Positions 8,612 to 16,847 of a stretch of 64,000 nt of DNA are shown here, piece after piece. Below the pieces are notes generated by a model. That model was not told the origin of the DNA, searched no databases, and saw nothing but the letters and a program-made list of their open reading frames with translations. The stretch's first letter is position 1; every line of letters begins with the position of its first letter. The position numbers and the translations under genes are program-made. Source of the DNA: Terriglobia bacterium (GTDB lineage Bacteria > Acidobacteriota > Terriglobia > Acidiferrales > UBA7541); contig JAIQFB010000002.1 in assembly GCA_020073485.1 (NCBI GenBank), positions 124,001 to 188,000 of the forward strand. Direction: 5' to 3'.

Positions 8612-9811
8612 TTACTTCGTGGCGCTGGTTTTTTCCGCGGCCGATTGCGCGGCAGCGGCGCGAAGCCTGCGCAACTCCGCGTGAAACACGATCACGCTCA
8701 TCCACATTCCCAGCGGATGCGCGCCCGCTTCCACCAGCGGATGCACCTTGCCGTTGCGGAATTTCTCGATGTCTTCGTCCTGCAGCGTCTCCAGGACTTT
8801 CGCTTCCTCCATGGGCATCCCGTATTCCGCCGCGACCGAAGGAATGTCATTAATCAGGCGAACGCGCAGGCTCGGCTTGAATCGCAGATCGTAGAGAATC
8901 TTATTCAGCTTGTACGCGGAAGGAGAAGGATGCTTGTAAAATTCGTATCCCTCCGATGCTTTGAATTTATACGCGGCCGCGCCCTTCTTCCCTTCTTCGG
9001 AAACTTTCCCGGTCCTTTTGTCGGGCAAAAAACGCATGACGGCGTGGCCGTGGTGCCAGGTCGGCTGGTAGGTGATCAATTCGCCGGGCTGGTTGCCGAT
9101 CGCTCCGAACATGATCATCCACGAGAGCATTTCCGTATTGCCCACGACGTCCAGCTGCTCGGAAGTCAGATTCAACAGCGCGTCGTGGTTGCCCTTCTCC
9201 ATTTGTGCGATGGCCCAGTAGTCAAATTCAAAATCCGGCGCCGGATATTTCCATGTTCCTGGAAAATGAGACATTCCTCCGCTGGCAATGATCGCAACGC
9301 GCTCGGGCCGTGCGGCGATGACTTCGGCGATGGCCTTGCCCAGCTCCGCGCAGCGTCGCGCGGTGGGCAGCGGCGGCAGGTAGGCATTCACAAAAATCGG
9401 GACGACGGGAATCTTGCGGCCCTCAATGACCCATTCATACACGGCCGCGAAGGCGTGTCCGAGAACGGCGTCCTGCGAATAGGCCATGTCAAAATTGGAA
9501 TTCACCAGCTTATCGAGCAGATCTTCGGCGAGTCCCTGATGGACGGGAAGATCGTACTTTTTCCCCGCAAATTCAGCGCGCGCCCGCTCGCCGGCCATGA
9601 TGGCAAACGTCGGCACCGTGGAAAGAAAAAACGTTTCCATGTGATCGTTTCCGATCACGATGGCCACGTCGGGCTTGGATTCTTCCAGGTCCTTGCCGAT
9701 CAGGCGCATCGCGGCAATGTCCGCGTCCAGCTGCGCGGGATCCTCGCTCGGCGGCCGCACAAACAGCTGCGGCGCGTGCACCGTGCCCATCGCTGCTATG
9801 ATTTTTCCCAT
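8612..9811 (-). CDS. Fused LigB-LigA extradiol ring-cleavage dioxygenase (gallate/protocatechuate type)
   Basis: Fe(II)-dependent ring cleavage of a trihydroxy- or dihydroxybenzoate. Residues 1-~280 are the catalytic LigB domain, with putative iron ligands His12 (GTVHAPQ), His57 (GNDHMETF) and Glu227 (NTEMLS), and catalytic base His182 (SGGMSHFPG). Residues ~305-385 resemble the small LigA subunit (LNKILYDLRFKPSLRVR, AHPLGMW). This beta-then-alpha fusion and the ~400-aa length match gallate dioxygenases (GalA/DesB), which make 4-oxalomesaconate. The LigJ-type hydratase gene immediately upstream on the same strand supports that substrate. GAGGCG precedes the ATG. Protocatechuate or another catechol remains possible. 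Confidence 0.82.
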   Translation of the reverse strand: MGKIIAAMGTVHAPQLFVRPPSEDPAQLDADIAAMRLIGKDLEESKPDVAIVIGNDHMETFFLSTVPTFAIMAGERARAEFAGKKYDLPVHQGLAEDLLDKLVNSNFDMAYSQDAVLGHAFAAVYEWVIEGRKIPVVPIFVNAYLPPLPTARRCAELGKAIAEVIAARPERVAIIASGGMSHFPGTWKYPAPDFEFDYWAIAQMEKGNHDALLNLTSEQLDVVGNTEMLSWMIMFGAIGNQPGELITYQPTWHHGHAVMRFLPDKRTGKVSEEGKKGAAAYKFKASEGYEFYKHPSPSAYKLNKILYDLRFKPSLRVRLINDIPSVAAEYGMPMEEAKVLETLQDEDIEKFRNGKVHPLVEAGAHPLGMWMSVIVFHAELRRLRAAAAQSAAEKTSATK

Positions 9812-9892
9812 GTTGATTCGCCTCGATTTCTTCAGAACATGGCCGATGGCGCCATTTTGTAGCCACCACCGGACGGCGTCAAGGGAAACAAC

Positions 9893-9968
9893 CAGTAAAA
9901 CAGATTTCAGTTTGTTTAGTTTTGATCCCCGGACGAGAAATGCAAACAGACTGAGGTCTGTTCTACTG
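9893..9968. repeat. Two-armed palindromic repeat, copy B
   Basis: The outer arms CAGTAAAACAGATTTCAGT (9893-9911) and ACTGAGGTCTGTTCTACTG (9950-9968) pair at 16 of 19 positions. The core is GTTTTGAT, and TGAACCC follows the right arm. The arm sequence differs from the other copies while pairing is kept. It lies between ligJ and the dioxygenase gene. Confidence 0.65.
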
Positions 9969-9988
9969 AACCCGCGATCCCAACCGCT

Positions 9989-11023
9989 TCACGCATGCGA
10001 CGCAATTCCCTGCCGCTCCATTTGCTTGGCGAGCCGCGGATACACCTTCAGCGCGTTGGACTCGAAAATTTTCTTCTTGTCCGCGGCGCTCAAAATCGTC
10101 GATCCGTCGATGTACCGCCGCGTATCGTCGAAATAGTTCCCCGTCTCCGGATCGATGCCCTTGACCGCGCCGACCATTTCCGAGGCGAAGAGAATGTTGT
10201 CCGCCGGAATTACGCGTGTCATGCAATCGATACCCGGCTGGTGATACACGCAGGTATCGAAATAGACGTTGTGCAGCAGGAGTTCGGTGAGCGGCGGCCG
10301 CTTCATATCCTGCGCGATGCCACGATAGCGGCCCCAGTGAAACGGCACGGCGCCGCCGCCATGCGGGATGACGAACTTCAGCGTCGGAAAATCCTTAAAT
10401 AAATCGCCGAGCAGAAATTGCATGAACGCGGTCGTGTCCCCGTTGATGTAATGCGATCCGGTGGTGTGGAACGCGGGATTGCACGTGGCCGTCACGTGAA
10501 CCATCGCCGGCACTTCCAGCTCCACCATTTTTTCGTAAAGCGGATACCACCACTTGTCGGTCAGCGGCGGCTCTTTCCAGTAGCCGCCGGAAGGATCGGG
10601 ATTCAAGTTACAGCCGACAAACCCGAGTTCCTTGACACATCGTTCTAGTTCCGGGATGCAGTTTTCAGGCGGCCTTCCTGGCGATTGCGGCAACTGGCAA
10701 ACGCCGATGAATTTTTTAGGATACAGGCCGACGACGCGATGGATCATGTCGTTGCAGATTTTCGTCCAGGCCTTGCTCAAGGCCTCGTCGCCGACGTGAT
10801 GGCCCATGGCCGATGCGCGCGGCGAGAAGATCGTGACATCTGTTCCGCGCTCGCGCTGAAATTTCAGCTGCGCGGGCTCGAGCTTCGCGCGAATCTCATC
10901 GTCGCTGATGTCCGGAAACACGGGCGCTTTGGAAGGATCGCTGAACGCGGCAATTTGTTGCTTGCGGAAATCGGTAAACGCCGCCGGCTCGGACGTGTAA
11001 TGCCCGTGACAATCAATGATCAT
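9989..11023 (-). CDS. ligJ: 4-oxalomesaconate hydratase (LigJ-type amidohydrolase)
   Basis: A member of the amidohydrolase-2 superfamily. The N-terminus MIIDCHGHYTSEPAAF gives the HxH zinc motif (His6, His8) and closely resembles LigJ, which hydrates 4-oxalomesaconate to 4-carboxy-4-hydroxy-2-oxoadipate in the protocatechuate-4,5/gallate pathway. Further metal or substrate residues are plausible in MVHVTATCN and VIPHGGGAVPFHWGR. The 344 aa length fits. GGGAGA lies 6 bp before this ATG, so the upstream in-frame ATG at 11050 is rejected. It shares strand and order with the fused dioxygenase gene downstream, forming consecutive pathway steps. No LigK-type aldolase is in the window. Confidence 0.85.
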   Translation of the reverse strand: MIIDCHGHYTSEPAAFTDFRKQQIAAFSDPSKAPVFPDISDDEIRAKLEPAQLKFQRERGTDVTIFSPRASAMGHHVGDEALSKAWTKICNDMIHRVVGLYPKKFIGVCQLPQSPGRPPENCIPELERCVKELGFVGCNLNPDPSGGYWKEPPLTDKWWYPLYEKMVELEVPAMVHVTATCNPAFHTTGSHYINGDTTAFMQFLLGDLFKDFPTLKFVIPHGGGAVPFHWGRYRGIAQDMKRPPLTELLLHNVYFDTCVYHQPGIDCMTRVIPADNILFASEMVGAVKGIDPETGNYFDDTRRYIDGSTILSAADKKKIFESNALKVYPRLAKQMERQGIASHA

Positions 11024-11078
11024 CGCGATCTCCCGTGGGACATTGAACATCTGCCGGCCAGCGAAACTATTCAGTACT

Positions 11079-11483
11079 CTACTCGTCGGAAGCGTAGGTC
11101 TCTAGCATCAGCTCGGCACCGAAGTCAGCGAGAGCCTTCAGTACTTGCGGGGATAATGTTGGCCCGCCGCCGAAACTGCTCGAAAAATCCCCACACCACA
11201 AAAATACTTTGTATCGCTGCCGATAGTTCCACAATTCTCTTTTGCGTGAAGAAAAGGCCGAAATGAGGGTCCGCAACCCGTCTTCAAGCGAATCCCAGAC
11301 AGCCTTGCTCCCGCCCGATCGCACTTCATACTCCCACATTGACTCAGGCCAGACAAAGTTGGAGGAGTCACGAGGTTGCCCAATGACTCTGGTCTGCGTC
11401 GGCTTCAGTCTCAACGCGTCTGACACTTCAGCTAAATCTAGATCGGTCCCACTTATTCGCAGTGCCACGGAGTAGGTATGCAT
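11079..11483 (-). CDS. DUF4279 domain protein
   Basis: A 134-aa cytosolic protein matching DUF4279: an N-terminal strand pattern (YSVALRISGTDLDLAEVSDALRL), a WPESMWEY aromatic segment and a C-terminal FGAELMLETY strand. Family members are often found as solitary small genes or beside toxin systems, but no toxin is adjacent here. It lies 55 bp upstream of ligJ on the same strand. Confidence 0.75.
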   Translation of the reverse strand: MHTYSVALRISGTDLDLAEVSDALRLKPTQTRVIGQPRDSSNFVWPESMWEYEVRSGGSKAVWDSLEDGLRTLISAFSSRKRELWNYRQRYKVFLWCGDFSSSFGGGPTLSPQVLKALADFGAELMLETYASDE

Positions 11484-11685
11484 CGCCGAGAAATGAATTT
11501 TAGCATCAAACCGTGCTGCGTTTCCTGTATACCCGTCACCGGGAGGCTAATTCTGAGAAGGCTTTTTATCTGAAACCGCTCCATTCCTGCAACTCGGCAC
11601 GGATTGACATTACCGCCGCGACTCGCCAAAATTCACATCGCCAAATCCAGAAGCGCCCAACTCGCTGGCCAAAGGGAGAATCGAG

Positions 11686-12648
11686 ATGAAAGCCATCGTC
11701 GTACACGAATTCGGAGCGCCCGAAGTCCTGAAGCTGGAGGATATGCCGACTCCGAAACCCGGGCCCGGACAAGTGGTGGTGCGCATCCGCGCGGCGGGCG
11801 TGAATCCGTTCGACACGTACATGCGCGCGGGAGTCTACGCGATCAAGCCGCCGCTGCCGTACGTGCCGGGCGGCGAAGGCGCGGGCGTGGTGGATTCGGT
11901 GGGCGAAGGCGTGAAGAACGTAAAGGCAGGCGACCGCGTGTACGTGGCGCATCCGATCACGGGCACATACGCGGAGTACACGCTGGCGCTGGAATCGCAG
12001 GTGCACCGCTTACCCGAGCGCGTCTCGTTTCAGCAAGGCGCGGGCATCTACGTGGCCTGCGGCACGGCGTACCACGCGCTTTACCATCAGGCCAAGGCGC
12101 ACGCGTCGGAAACCCTGCTGGTCCACGGCGCGAGCGGCGGCGTAGGAATTGCCGCGGTGCAGATCGCGCGCGCCATGGGCATGACCGTGATCGGTACGGC
12201 GGGCACGGACAAAGGGCTGGAGCTGGTGCGGCGTGAAGGCGCGCATTTCGCCTTCAACCATCGGCATACCGGATATCACGAAGAGATTATGATCGCGACG
12301 CACGGGCGCGGCGTCGACGTGGTCCTCGAAATGCTCGCCAACGTCAATTTGGGGAACGACCTCAAGCTTCTGGCAAGATTCGGCCGCGTCATCATCATCG
12401 GCAGCCGAGGCGAAGTCAGCATCCTGCCGCGCGACCTGATGGCCCGCAGCGCTTCGGTGCGTGGTTTCACGCTGTGGAACATTTCCGACGCCCATGCCGC
12501 CGACGTTCACGCGGGCCTCGATGCCGCGCTCGAAGTCGGCACGGTTCGTCCCATCGTCGGCAAGGAATTGCCGCTCGGCGAAGCCGCGCGCGCGCATAAG
12601 GATGTGATGGAACCGGGGGCCTTCGGAAAAATTGTCCTGATTCCGTGA
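11686..12648 (+). CDS. NADPH:quinone reductase-like MDR protein (zeta-crystallin type)
   Basis: A 320-aa zinc-free medium-chain reductase. It starts MKAIVVHEFGAPEVLKLEDMP, typical of quinone oxidoreductases, with a nucleotide-binding GASGGVGIAAVQIA motif at about residues 145-160 and no zinc-ligand cluster. It probably reduces quinones or enones with NADPH. GGGAGA precedes the ATG. It is divergent from the DUF4279/ligJ/dioxygenase set and may help handle quinones formed from catechols (inference). Confidence 0.88.
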   Translation: MKAIVVHEFGAPEVLKLEDMPTPKPGPGQVVVRIRAAGVNPFDTYMRAGVYAIKPPLPYVPGGEGAGVVDSVGEGVKNVKAGDRVYVAHPITGTYAEYTLALESQVHRLPERVSFQQGAGIYVACGTAYHALYHQAKAHASETLLVHGASGGVGIAAVQIARAMGMTVIGTAGTDKGLELVRREGAHFAFNHRHTGYHEEIMIATHGRGVDVVLEMLANVNLGNDLKLLARFGRVIIIGSRGEVSILPRDLMARSASVRGFTLWNISDAHAADVHAGLDAALEVGTVRPIVGKELPLGEAARAHKDVMEPGAFGKIVLIP

Positions 12649-12654
12649 AGTTCG

Positions 12655-12735
12655 GTAGGACAGGCTTCAGCCTGTCTGGTTTTGATTTTCCTGATCGAAC
12701 ACCAAACCCGACAGGCTGAATGAAGCCTGTCCTAC
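12655..12735. repeat. Two-armed palindromic repeat, copy C
   Basis: The outer arms GTAGGACAGGCTTCA (12655-12669) and TGAAGCCTGTCCTAC (12721-12735) are perfectly complementary. The inner sequences GCCTGTC and GACAGGC extend the pairing. The core is GGTTTTGATT, and TTGAACCC follows the right arm. It lies just after the quinone reductase stop and could also terminate transcription. Confidence 0.75.
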
Positions 12736-12829
12736 TTGAACCCGATCGTTTCTCAATTTATGAAGATTGATGTAGTGTAGTCCCGGGCAGATCGAACGCA
12801 TCCAACCTTACTCAGGAGGGAATACTCAT

Positions 12830-13276
12830 ATGGTTCGCAAAGGCTCGGCAGTCTGGAACGGCTCGTTGAAGGAAGGCAAAGGAACGGTTTCCACCGAGAG
12901 CGGAGTTCTCTCGAACGCGCAATATTCGTTTTCCACGCGCTTTGAAAACGGGCGCGGCACCAATCCCGAGGAATTGATCGCGGCGGCGCATGCGGGCTGC
13001 TTCAGCATGGCGCTTTCGGCGCAACTCGGCAACGCGGGCATCACTCCGCAGAGCCTGGAGACGACAGCCGAGGTGACGCTGGAAAAACTGGATACCGGTT
13101 TCACGGTCACGAAGATCCATCTTGACCTTACCGCGCGCATCCCGGGCGTGGACAAGGCCGTATTCGACAAAGCGGCGGCGGACGCCAAGGCCGGCTGCCC
13201 GATTTCCAAGCTTCTGAAGGCCGCGGAGATTACGTTGACGACGAAACTGCTGACCGAAAGCGCCACCAGCGCGTAG
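12830..13276 (+). CDS. osmC: OsmC family peroxiredoxin
   Basis: A 148-aa thiol peroxidase of organic hydroperoxides. The two catalytic cysteines are Cys57 (AAHAGCFSMAL) and Cys123 (DAKAGCPISK), the classical OsmC pair. The N-terminus (RKGSAVWNGSLKEGKG) is also OsmC-like. A strong AGGAGGG lies 10 bp before the ATG. It probably protects against peroxides. It is flanked on both sides by palindromic repeats. Confidence 0.92.
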   Translation: MVRKGSAVWNGSLKEGKGTVSTESGVLSNAQYSFSTRFENGRGTNPEELIAAAHAGCFSMALSAQLGNAGITPQSLETTAEVTLEKLDTGFTVTKIHLDLTARIPGVDKAVFDKAAADAKAGCPISKLLKAAEITLTTKLLTESATSA

Positions 13277-13283
13277 GAATCAA

Positions 13284-13361
13284 GTAGCGTAGGCATCAGC
13301 CTCCGCGGTTTAGATTTTGCACAGCTACAATTTAAACCGTGGAATCTGAAGCCTACGCTAC
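13284..13361. repeat. Two-armed palindromic repeat, copy D
   Basis: The outer arms GTAGCGTAGGC..TCAG (from 13284) and CTGA..GCCTACGCTAC (to 13361) pair with one mismatch. The core is GCGGTTTAGATT. The arm sequence is unlike copies A and C, but the layout is the same. It lies 8 bp after the osmC stop. Confidence 0.7.
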
Positions 13362-13478
13362 AGTTGCCTCTGGAGACGTTTTCGATAGTTGCAGGCCAAA
13401 AAGCCTATTGGGATGGGCAGGGAAATTCGAGTCGAAGAAACGTAATCTCGCGGATAAAACCAGGAATTCAAATTAGCA

Positions 13479-14267
13479 TTACGTGGCGAACTGAACGTTT
13501 TCGATTTCCATGCGGCGTGAAATCTGCTGCGCGGCTTCCTTCACAGCGGTAGCGGCTGCCGCGAGCCTCACGTCGTCCAGTTCCCCAACCGTTCCGGTCA
13601 GGCACAAGGCGACGGTGCTCCTCCCCATCGGATCAAAAATGGGCGCGCCCACGCAGCGCCATCCGGGACGGCACTCCTCGTCGTCCACGGCATAGCCCTG
13701 CTTGCGAACCTCATCGAGTTTCGCCAAGAGACGGGGCAGTGTAGTAATCGTTCTCGGTCCGAATTTTTGAAGTTCCAGGTACGGAAGCAGCGAGTCCAGC
13801 GCCTGCCTGGGCCAGTACGCGAGCAGCGCCTTGCCCACGCTCGAGGAATGCAGGGCCACGCGCTCACCCACCGCGCGCGTCTTATCCGTGCGGTAATATT
13901 TTTGGGCGACGATCTTCTCGAAGTGCACGACCTCGTGATGGCCCAAAATCGCCAGATGGCAGGTCAAGTCCACCTGGTCGACCAGCACGCGCATAAACGG
14001 CAGAGCCAAATCGCGGATGTCGGAAGTTTCGATCACTTTCCGGCCCAGGGTCAGCAGATTGGGCCCGAGCTTGTAGCGTCCCGTATCCGAATAGCGGCTC
14101 AGGTATCCGCGCCCTTGCAGGATGCGCAGGATGGAACTTGCCGAACTTTTTGGAATTCCCAGCCGGCGGGAGAGAAACGCGTTGGTGACACCACCCTGGC
14201 GCCCGGAAATCGCTTCCAGGATATCCAGTGTCCGAACCACCGCGGGACTTACTTTTTTCCCAGCCAT
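13479..14267 (-). CDS. IclR family transcriptional regulator
   Basis: Residues ~10-70 form an N-terminal winged helix (VVRTLDILEAISGRQGGVTNAFLSRRLGIPKSSASSIL, in two runs). Residues ~85-255 are the IclR effector domain (HLAILGHHEVVHFEKI, GVGAPIFDPMGRSTVALCL-like). IclR proteins commonly control aromatic or organic-acid catabolic operons. Both neighbours, the gallate-type genes and the operon at 14.5-20.4 kb, are candidates. ATG at 14267 is chosen; a TTG at 14288 is also in frame. The gene follows the 14.5-20.4 kb operon on the same strand. Confidence 0.9.
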   Translation of the reverse strand: MAGKKVSPAVVRTLDILEAISGRQGGVTNAFLSRRLGIPKSSASSILRILQGRGYLSRYSDTGRYKLGPNLLTLGRKVIETSDIRDLALPFMRVLVDQVDLTCHLAILGHHEVVHFEKIVAQKYYRTDKTRAVGERVALHSSSVGKALLAYWPRQALDSLLPYLELQKFGPRTITTLPRLLAKLDEVRKQGYAVDDEECRPGWRCVGAPIFDPMGRSTVALCLTGTVGELDDVRLAAAATAVKEAAQQISRRMEIENVQFAT

Positions 14268-14326
14268 AGGACCCGTTAAAACACCCAAACGGTATTGCTC
14301 AAATCCTCAGTCCCTTAAAGTTACTC

Positions 14327-14354
14327 GAATCTCGTGCGATACTATACACGATTC
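14327..14354. promoter_or_regulatory. Imperfect dyad upstream of the IclR gene
   Basis: GAATC-T-CGTG (14327-14336) and CACGATTC (14347-14354) are complementary apart from one extra T, with a 10-bp A/T-containing spacer including ACTATA. The position about 60 bp upstream of the IclR start makes it a candidate autoregulatory operator. No other feature is seen between 14268 and 14491. Confidence 0.3.
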
Positions 14355-14491
14355 GCGTCTGACTGAAAAATGACTTTATGCGCGAAAGCATTCCAAGCCT
14401 TGAGACGGATTTCCTCCTGCCGCGGTTACAACCTTTTGCACGGAAGATCCGCGCGGGACTCATCCAGGGTTGTAAAGGGGGCTAAGGTTTT

Positions 14492-15784
14492 CTACAGCGA
14501 CATTTCCTTCGGCCGCAGCGCCAGCGCCAGCGCCGCTCCCACCAGCGAAAGCAGCGTGATCTGAATCTCGCTGGCCTGCAGCCAACCGCCACGATTGGCG
14601 AGGCCGCCGAGTAAATATCCGCCGAATGCCGCCCCGCCATACAGGCTGGTGACGAACATTCCGGAACCCTTGCTGGAAAGACTGCGCCGCAGCGCTTTCA
14701 CATGATAACCGGCCAGATTCACATAGAGCACGGCGCTCCCGGCCACTCCGTAGATGCAGGTAAGAAGTTCGCGAATCGCCATCGACGGCGACGGGAGGAA
14801 GAACAGGTAGCCGAGCACAGCGATGCACAACAACGATCCGCTGAGCACCAGTCTGGGCGAATAGCGGTCGCCAATCCAGCCGCAGGGGATGGAGGCTAGA
14901 GCGCCAATGCCGAAAAATCCGATGACTTTTCCGGCATCGGCCGGAGCGTAGTGCAGCACTTCCCGCAGGAACGTGGGATACAGGCCGAGAAACCCGTACA
15001 TTCCGAGGCCGTGGATCAGGCTCAGGATCGTAAGGATGACCGTGTTGCGGTTGGCGAGGCCTTCCGCGCCGCCGCTATCGGCTTTGGCGGCGGCCGCCTG
15101 GCGCGTTTCGCTGAACCACGCTCTCACCGCGGCGGCGATCAACACCACCATCACAAAACCGAACACGCCGAAATAAACCATTGGTGCGTGCCAGGTGCCG
15201 TAGGACTGGCGCAGCTTGCCGGCGATGAACGGCCCAAGGAATCCGCCGATCCCGTAGCAGAAATTCACCGAACCGATAGCTGCGGAGCGATTCTTCGCGA
15301 AATAACTGGCGGCCAGCGCGAACATGGACGTCGCCAGCATGGACATGCCGATGCCTTGCGCCGCAAGGCACACCAGCATGGTCCAGAATCCGGGGACCAC
15401 CGTGGTGAGCGCCGTGGCCGAGGAGAAGATGATGATCCCCGCCAGCAGAACCATTTTTCGCGAGTAGCGGGCAAGGAGATAGCCGGTGGGCAGGCCGCCG
15501 ATCCCCAAGCCCAAAGTGAAAATGGTTGCCAGCAGGCCAGTATTGGCGAGGGAAAATCCGAAAGCCTTGCGGATGTCGGGGGCCAGGACCGGAAACAGGT
15601 AGCGGTCCGCGGCCATCAGGATATAGGAAACCAGCAGGACGCAATACATCGCGATGGCGATGCCTTGCGCGCCCGAGGGCCGTTCCACAGCGCTTGCTTG
15701 CGTTGGTTCAGCTTGGTCCGGAATGGCCGTAACCTCCCGAATAACATGGGCCCAAACTTTAGGCGCTGATTTCCTGGGCCGCAT
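14492..15784 (-). CDS. MFS transporter
   Basis: A 430-residue, 12-TM major facilitator. TM1 (YCVLLVSYILMAADRYLFPVLAPDIRKAF) and the loop motif GYLLARYSRK are MFS-like, and the arrangement suggests an organic-acid or aromatic-acid proton symporter. It is the last gene of a five-gene leftward set, 31 bp after the preceding dehydrogenase stop. It is the likely uptake system for the operon's substrate (inference from position). Confidence 0.85.
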   Translation of the reverse strand: MRPRKSAPKVWAHVIREVTAIPDQAEPTQASAVERPSGAQGIAIAMYCVLLVSYILMAADRYLFPVLAPDIRKAFGFSLANTGLLATIFTLGLGIGGLPTGYLLARYSRKMVLLAGIIIFSSATALTTVVPGFWTMLVCLAAQGIGMSMLATSMFALAASYFAKNRSAAIGSVNFCYGIGGFLGPFIAGKLRQSYGTWHAPMVYFGVFGFVMVVLIAAAVRAWFSETRQAAAAKADSGGAEGLANRNTVILTILSLIHGLGMYGFLGLYPTFLREVLHYAPADAGKVIGFFGIGALASIPCGWIGDRYSPRLVLSGSLLCIAVLGYLFFLPSPSMAIRELLTCIYGVAGSAVLYVNLAGYHVKALRRSLSSKGSGMFVTSLYGGAAFGGYLLGGLANRGGWLQASEIQITLLSLVGAALALALRPKEMSL

Positions 15785-15815
15785 CGCTTGCCGTGGCCGG
15801 CCTTGCTATTTCATC

Positions 15816-16847
15816 TCAGGCATTTTCCAGAATGATCTTCATGCGCTGGTCTTCGTCGGTTTCCAGCATGCCCATGGCTTTTTCAAGATCCAGCAGGGAG
15901 AGGACATGCGTGACCAGCGGCTTGAGCTTGAGCACCCCGCGGGCCACCATGTCGATGGAGTCGGGAAAATCCTCACCCTTGGCCGCGCGGCTGTTCACGA
16001 TATTTAATTCCTTATAATATAATTGATAAAACGGTAATGATCCGCTGGTTGCCGAAGCGATTCCGAACAGCAGCATCGTGCCGCCCAGCCGCGCCATGCT
16101 GATCCCGTCGGACATGGCCGCCACCACGCCGGTTGATTCGATGACCACGTCGGCGCCCTGCCCCTTGGTCGCTTCCATCACGCCGCGCACGGCCTCTGGG
16201 CCACTGGGCAGCGTCACGTCCGCGCCCAACTCCTGCGCCAGCTTGCGCTTCCATGCGCTGCGCGTGATCCCGATGACCGGATGCGCTCCCCAGGCCTTGG
16301 CCAATTGCACGTGCACCTGTCCGACAACGCCCAGGCCCACGACCACGACGGCTTGCCCTGGAAAAACATGGAGCTTGCGTTGCGCGTGCATGCACGTGGT
16401 GACCACCTGGATGAGAGGCGCCGTCTGGTTGTCGATCGCGTCGGGCAAAGGATAGATGTGGGTGAGCGGAGCGACCAGATAATCCGCGAATCCGCCGTTC
16501 GAGTCGCGCCCCACCAGCGATCCATTGGGGCAAAGGCTGGTCTGCCCGGCGCGGCATTGCACGCACCTGCCGCAATAGAGACACGGATCGACGATGACGC
16601 GCTGGCCGGTCTTGAAAATGCCGCCACCACCCTCGGCTACCTCGCCGATCATTTCATGGCCCATGATCAGCGGGTGGCGGACCGGAATCGCGCCTTCGAA
16701 GATATGCAGGTCGGTGCCGCATACGCCCGCGTGAGTCAGGCGCACCAGGAACTGGTTATGTCCCGGCGTGGGCCGGCTAACCTGCGCGAGGCCCACTTTG
16801 CGCGGGCCTCGCAGCACCATGGCTTTCATTTGCGATGTTTCGGTCAA
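15816..16847 (-). CDS. Zinc-binding MDR dehydrogenase (threonine/sorbitol dehydrogenase-like)
   Basis: A 343-aa NAD(P)-dependent dehydrogenase. The zinc ligands are in VCGTDLHIFEG and GHEMIGE. The structural-zinc cysteines lie in CLYCGRCVQCRAGQTSLC, and the cofactor motif is GLGVVGQVH. The preferred start is TTG at 16847: GGAAGG lies 7 bp upstream and TTGA overlaps the preceding stop by 4 nt, implying translational coupling. An ATG at 16829 without ribosome binding site is the alternative. It probably oxidises a secondary alcohol intermediate. Confidence 0.87.
   Translation of the reverse strand: MTETSQMKAMVLRGPRKVGLAQVSRPTPGHNQFLVRLTHAGVCGTDLHIFEGAIPVRHPLIMGHEMIGEVAEGGGGIFKTGQRVIVDPCLYCGRCVQCRAGQTSLCPNGSLVGRDSNGGFADYLVAPLTHIYPLPDAIDNQTAPLIQVVTTCMHAQRKLHVFPGQAVVVVGLGVVGQVHVQLAKAWGAHPVIGITRSAWKRKLAQELGADVTLPSGPEAVRGVMEATKGQGADVVIESTGVVAAMSDGISMARLGGTMLLFGIASATSGSLPFYQLYYKELNIVNSRAAKGEDFPDSIDMVARGVLKLKPLVTHVLSLLDLEKAMGMLETDEDQRMKIILENA

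Noticed and set aside
11079-11483. DUF4279 gene as an antitoxin or immunity gene
   Set aside because: No toxin-like gene is adjacent. It sits inside the aromatic-catabolism strand set.
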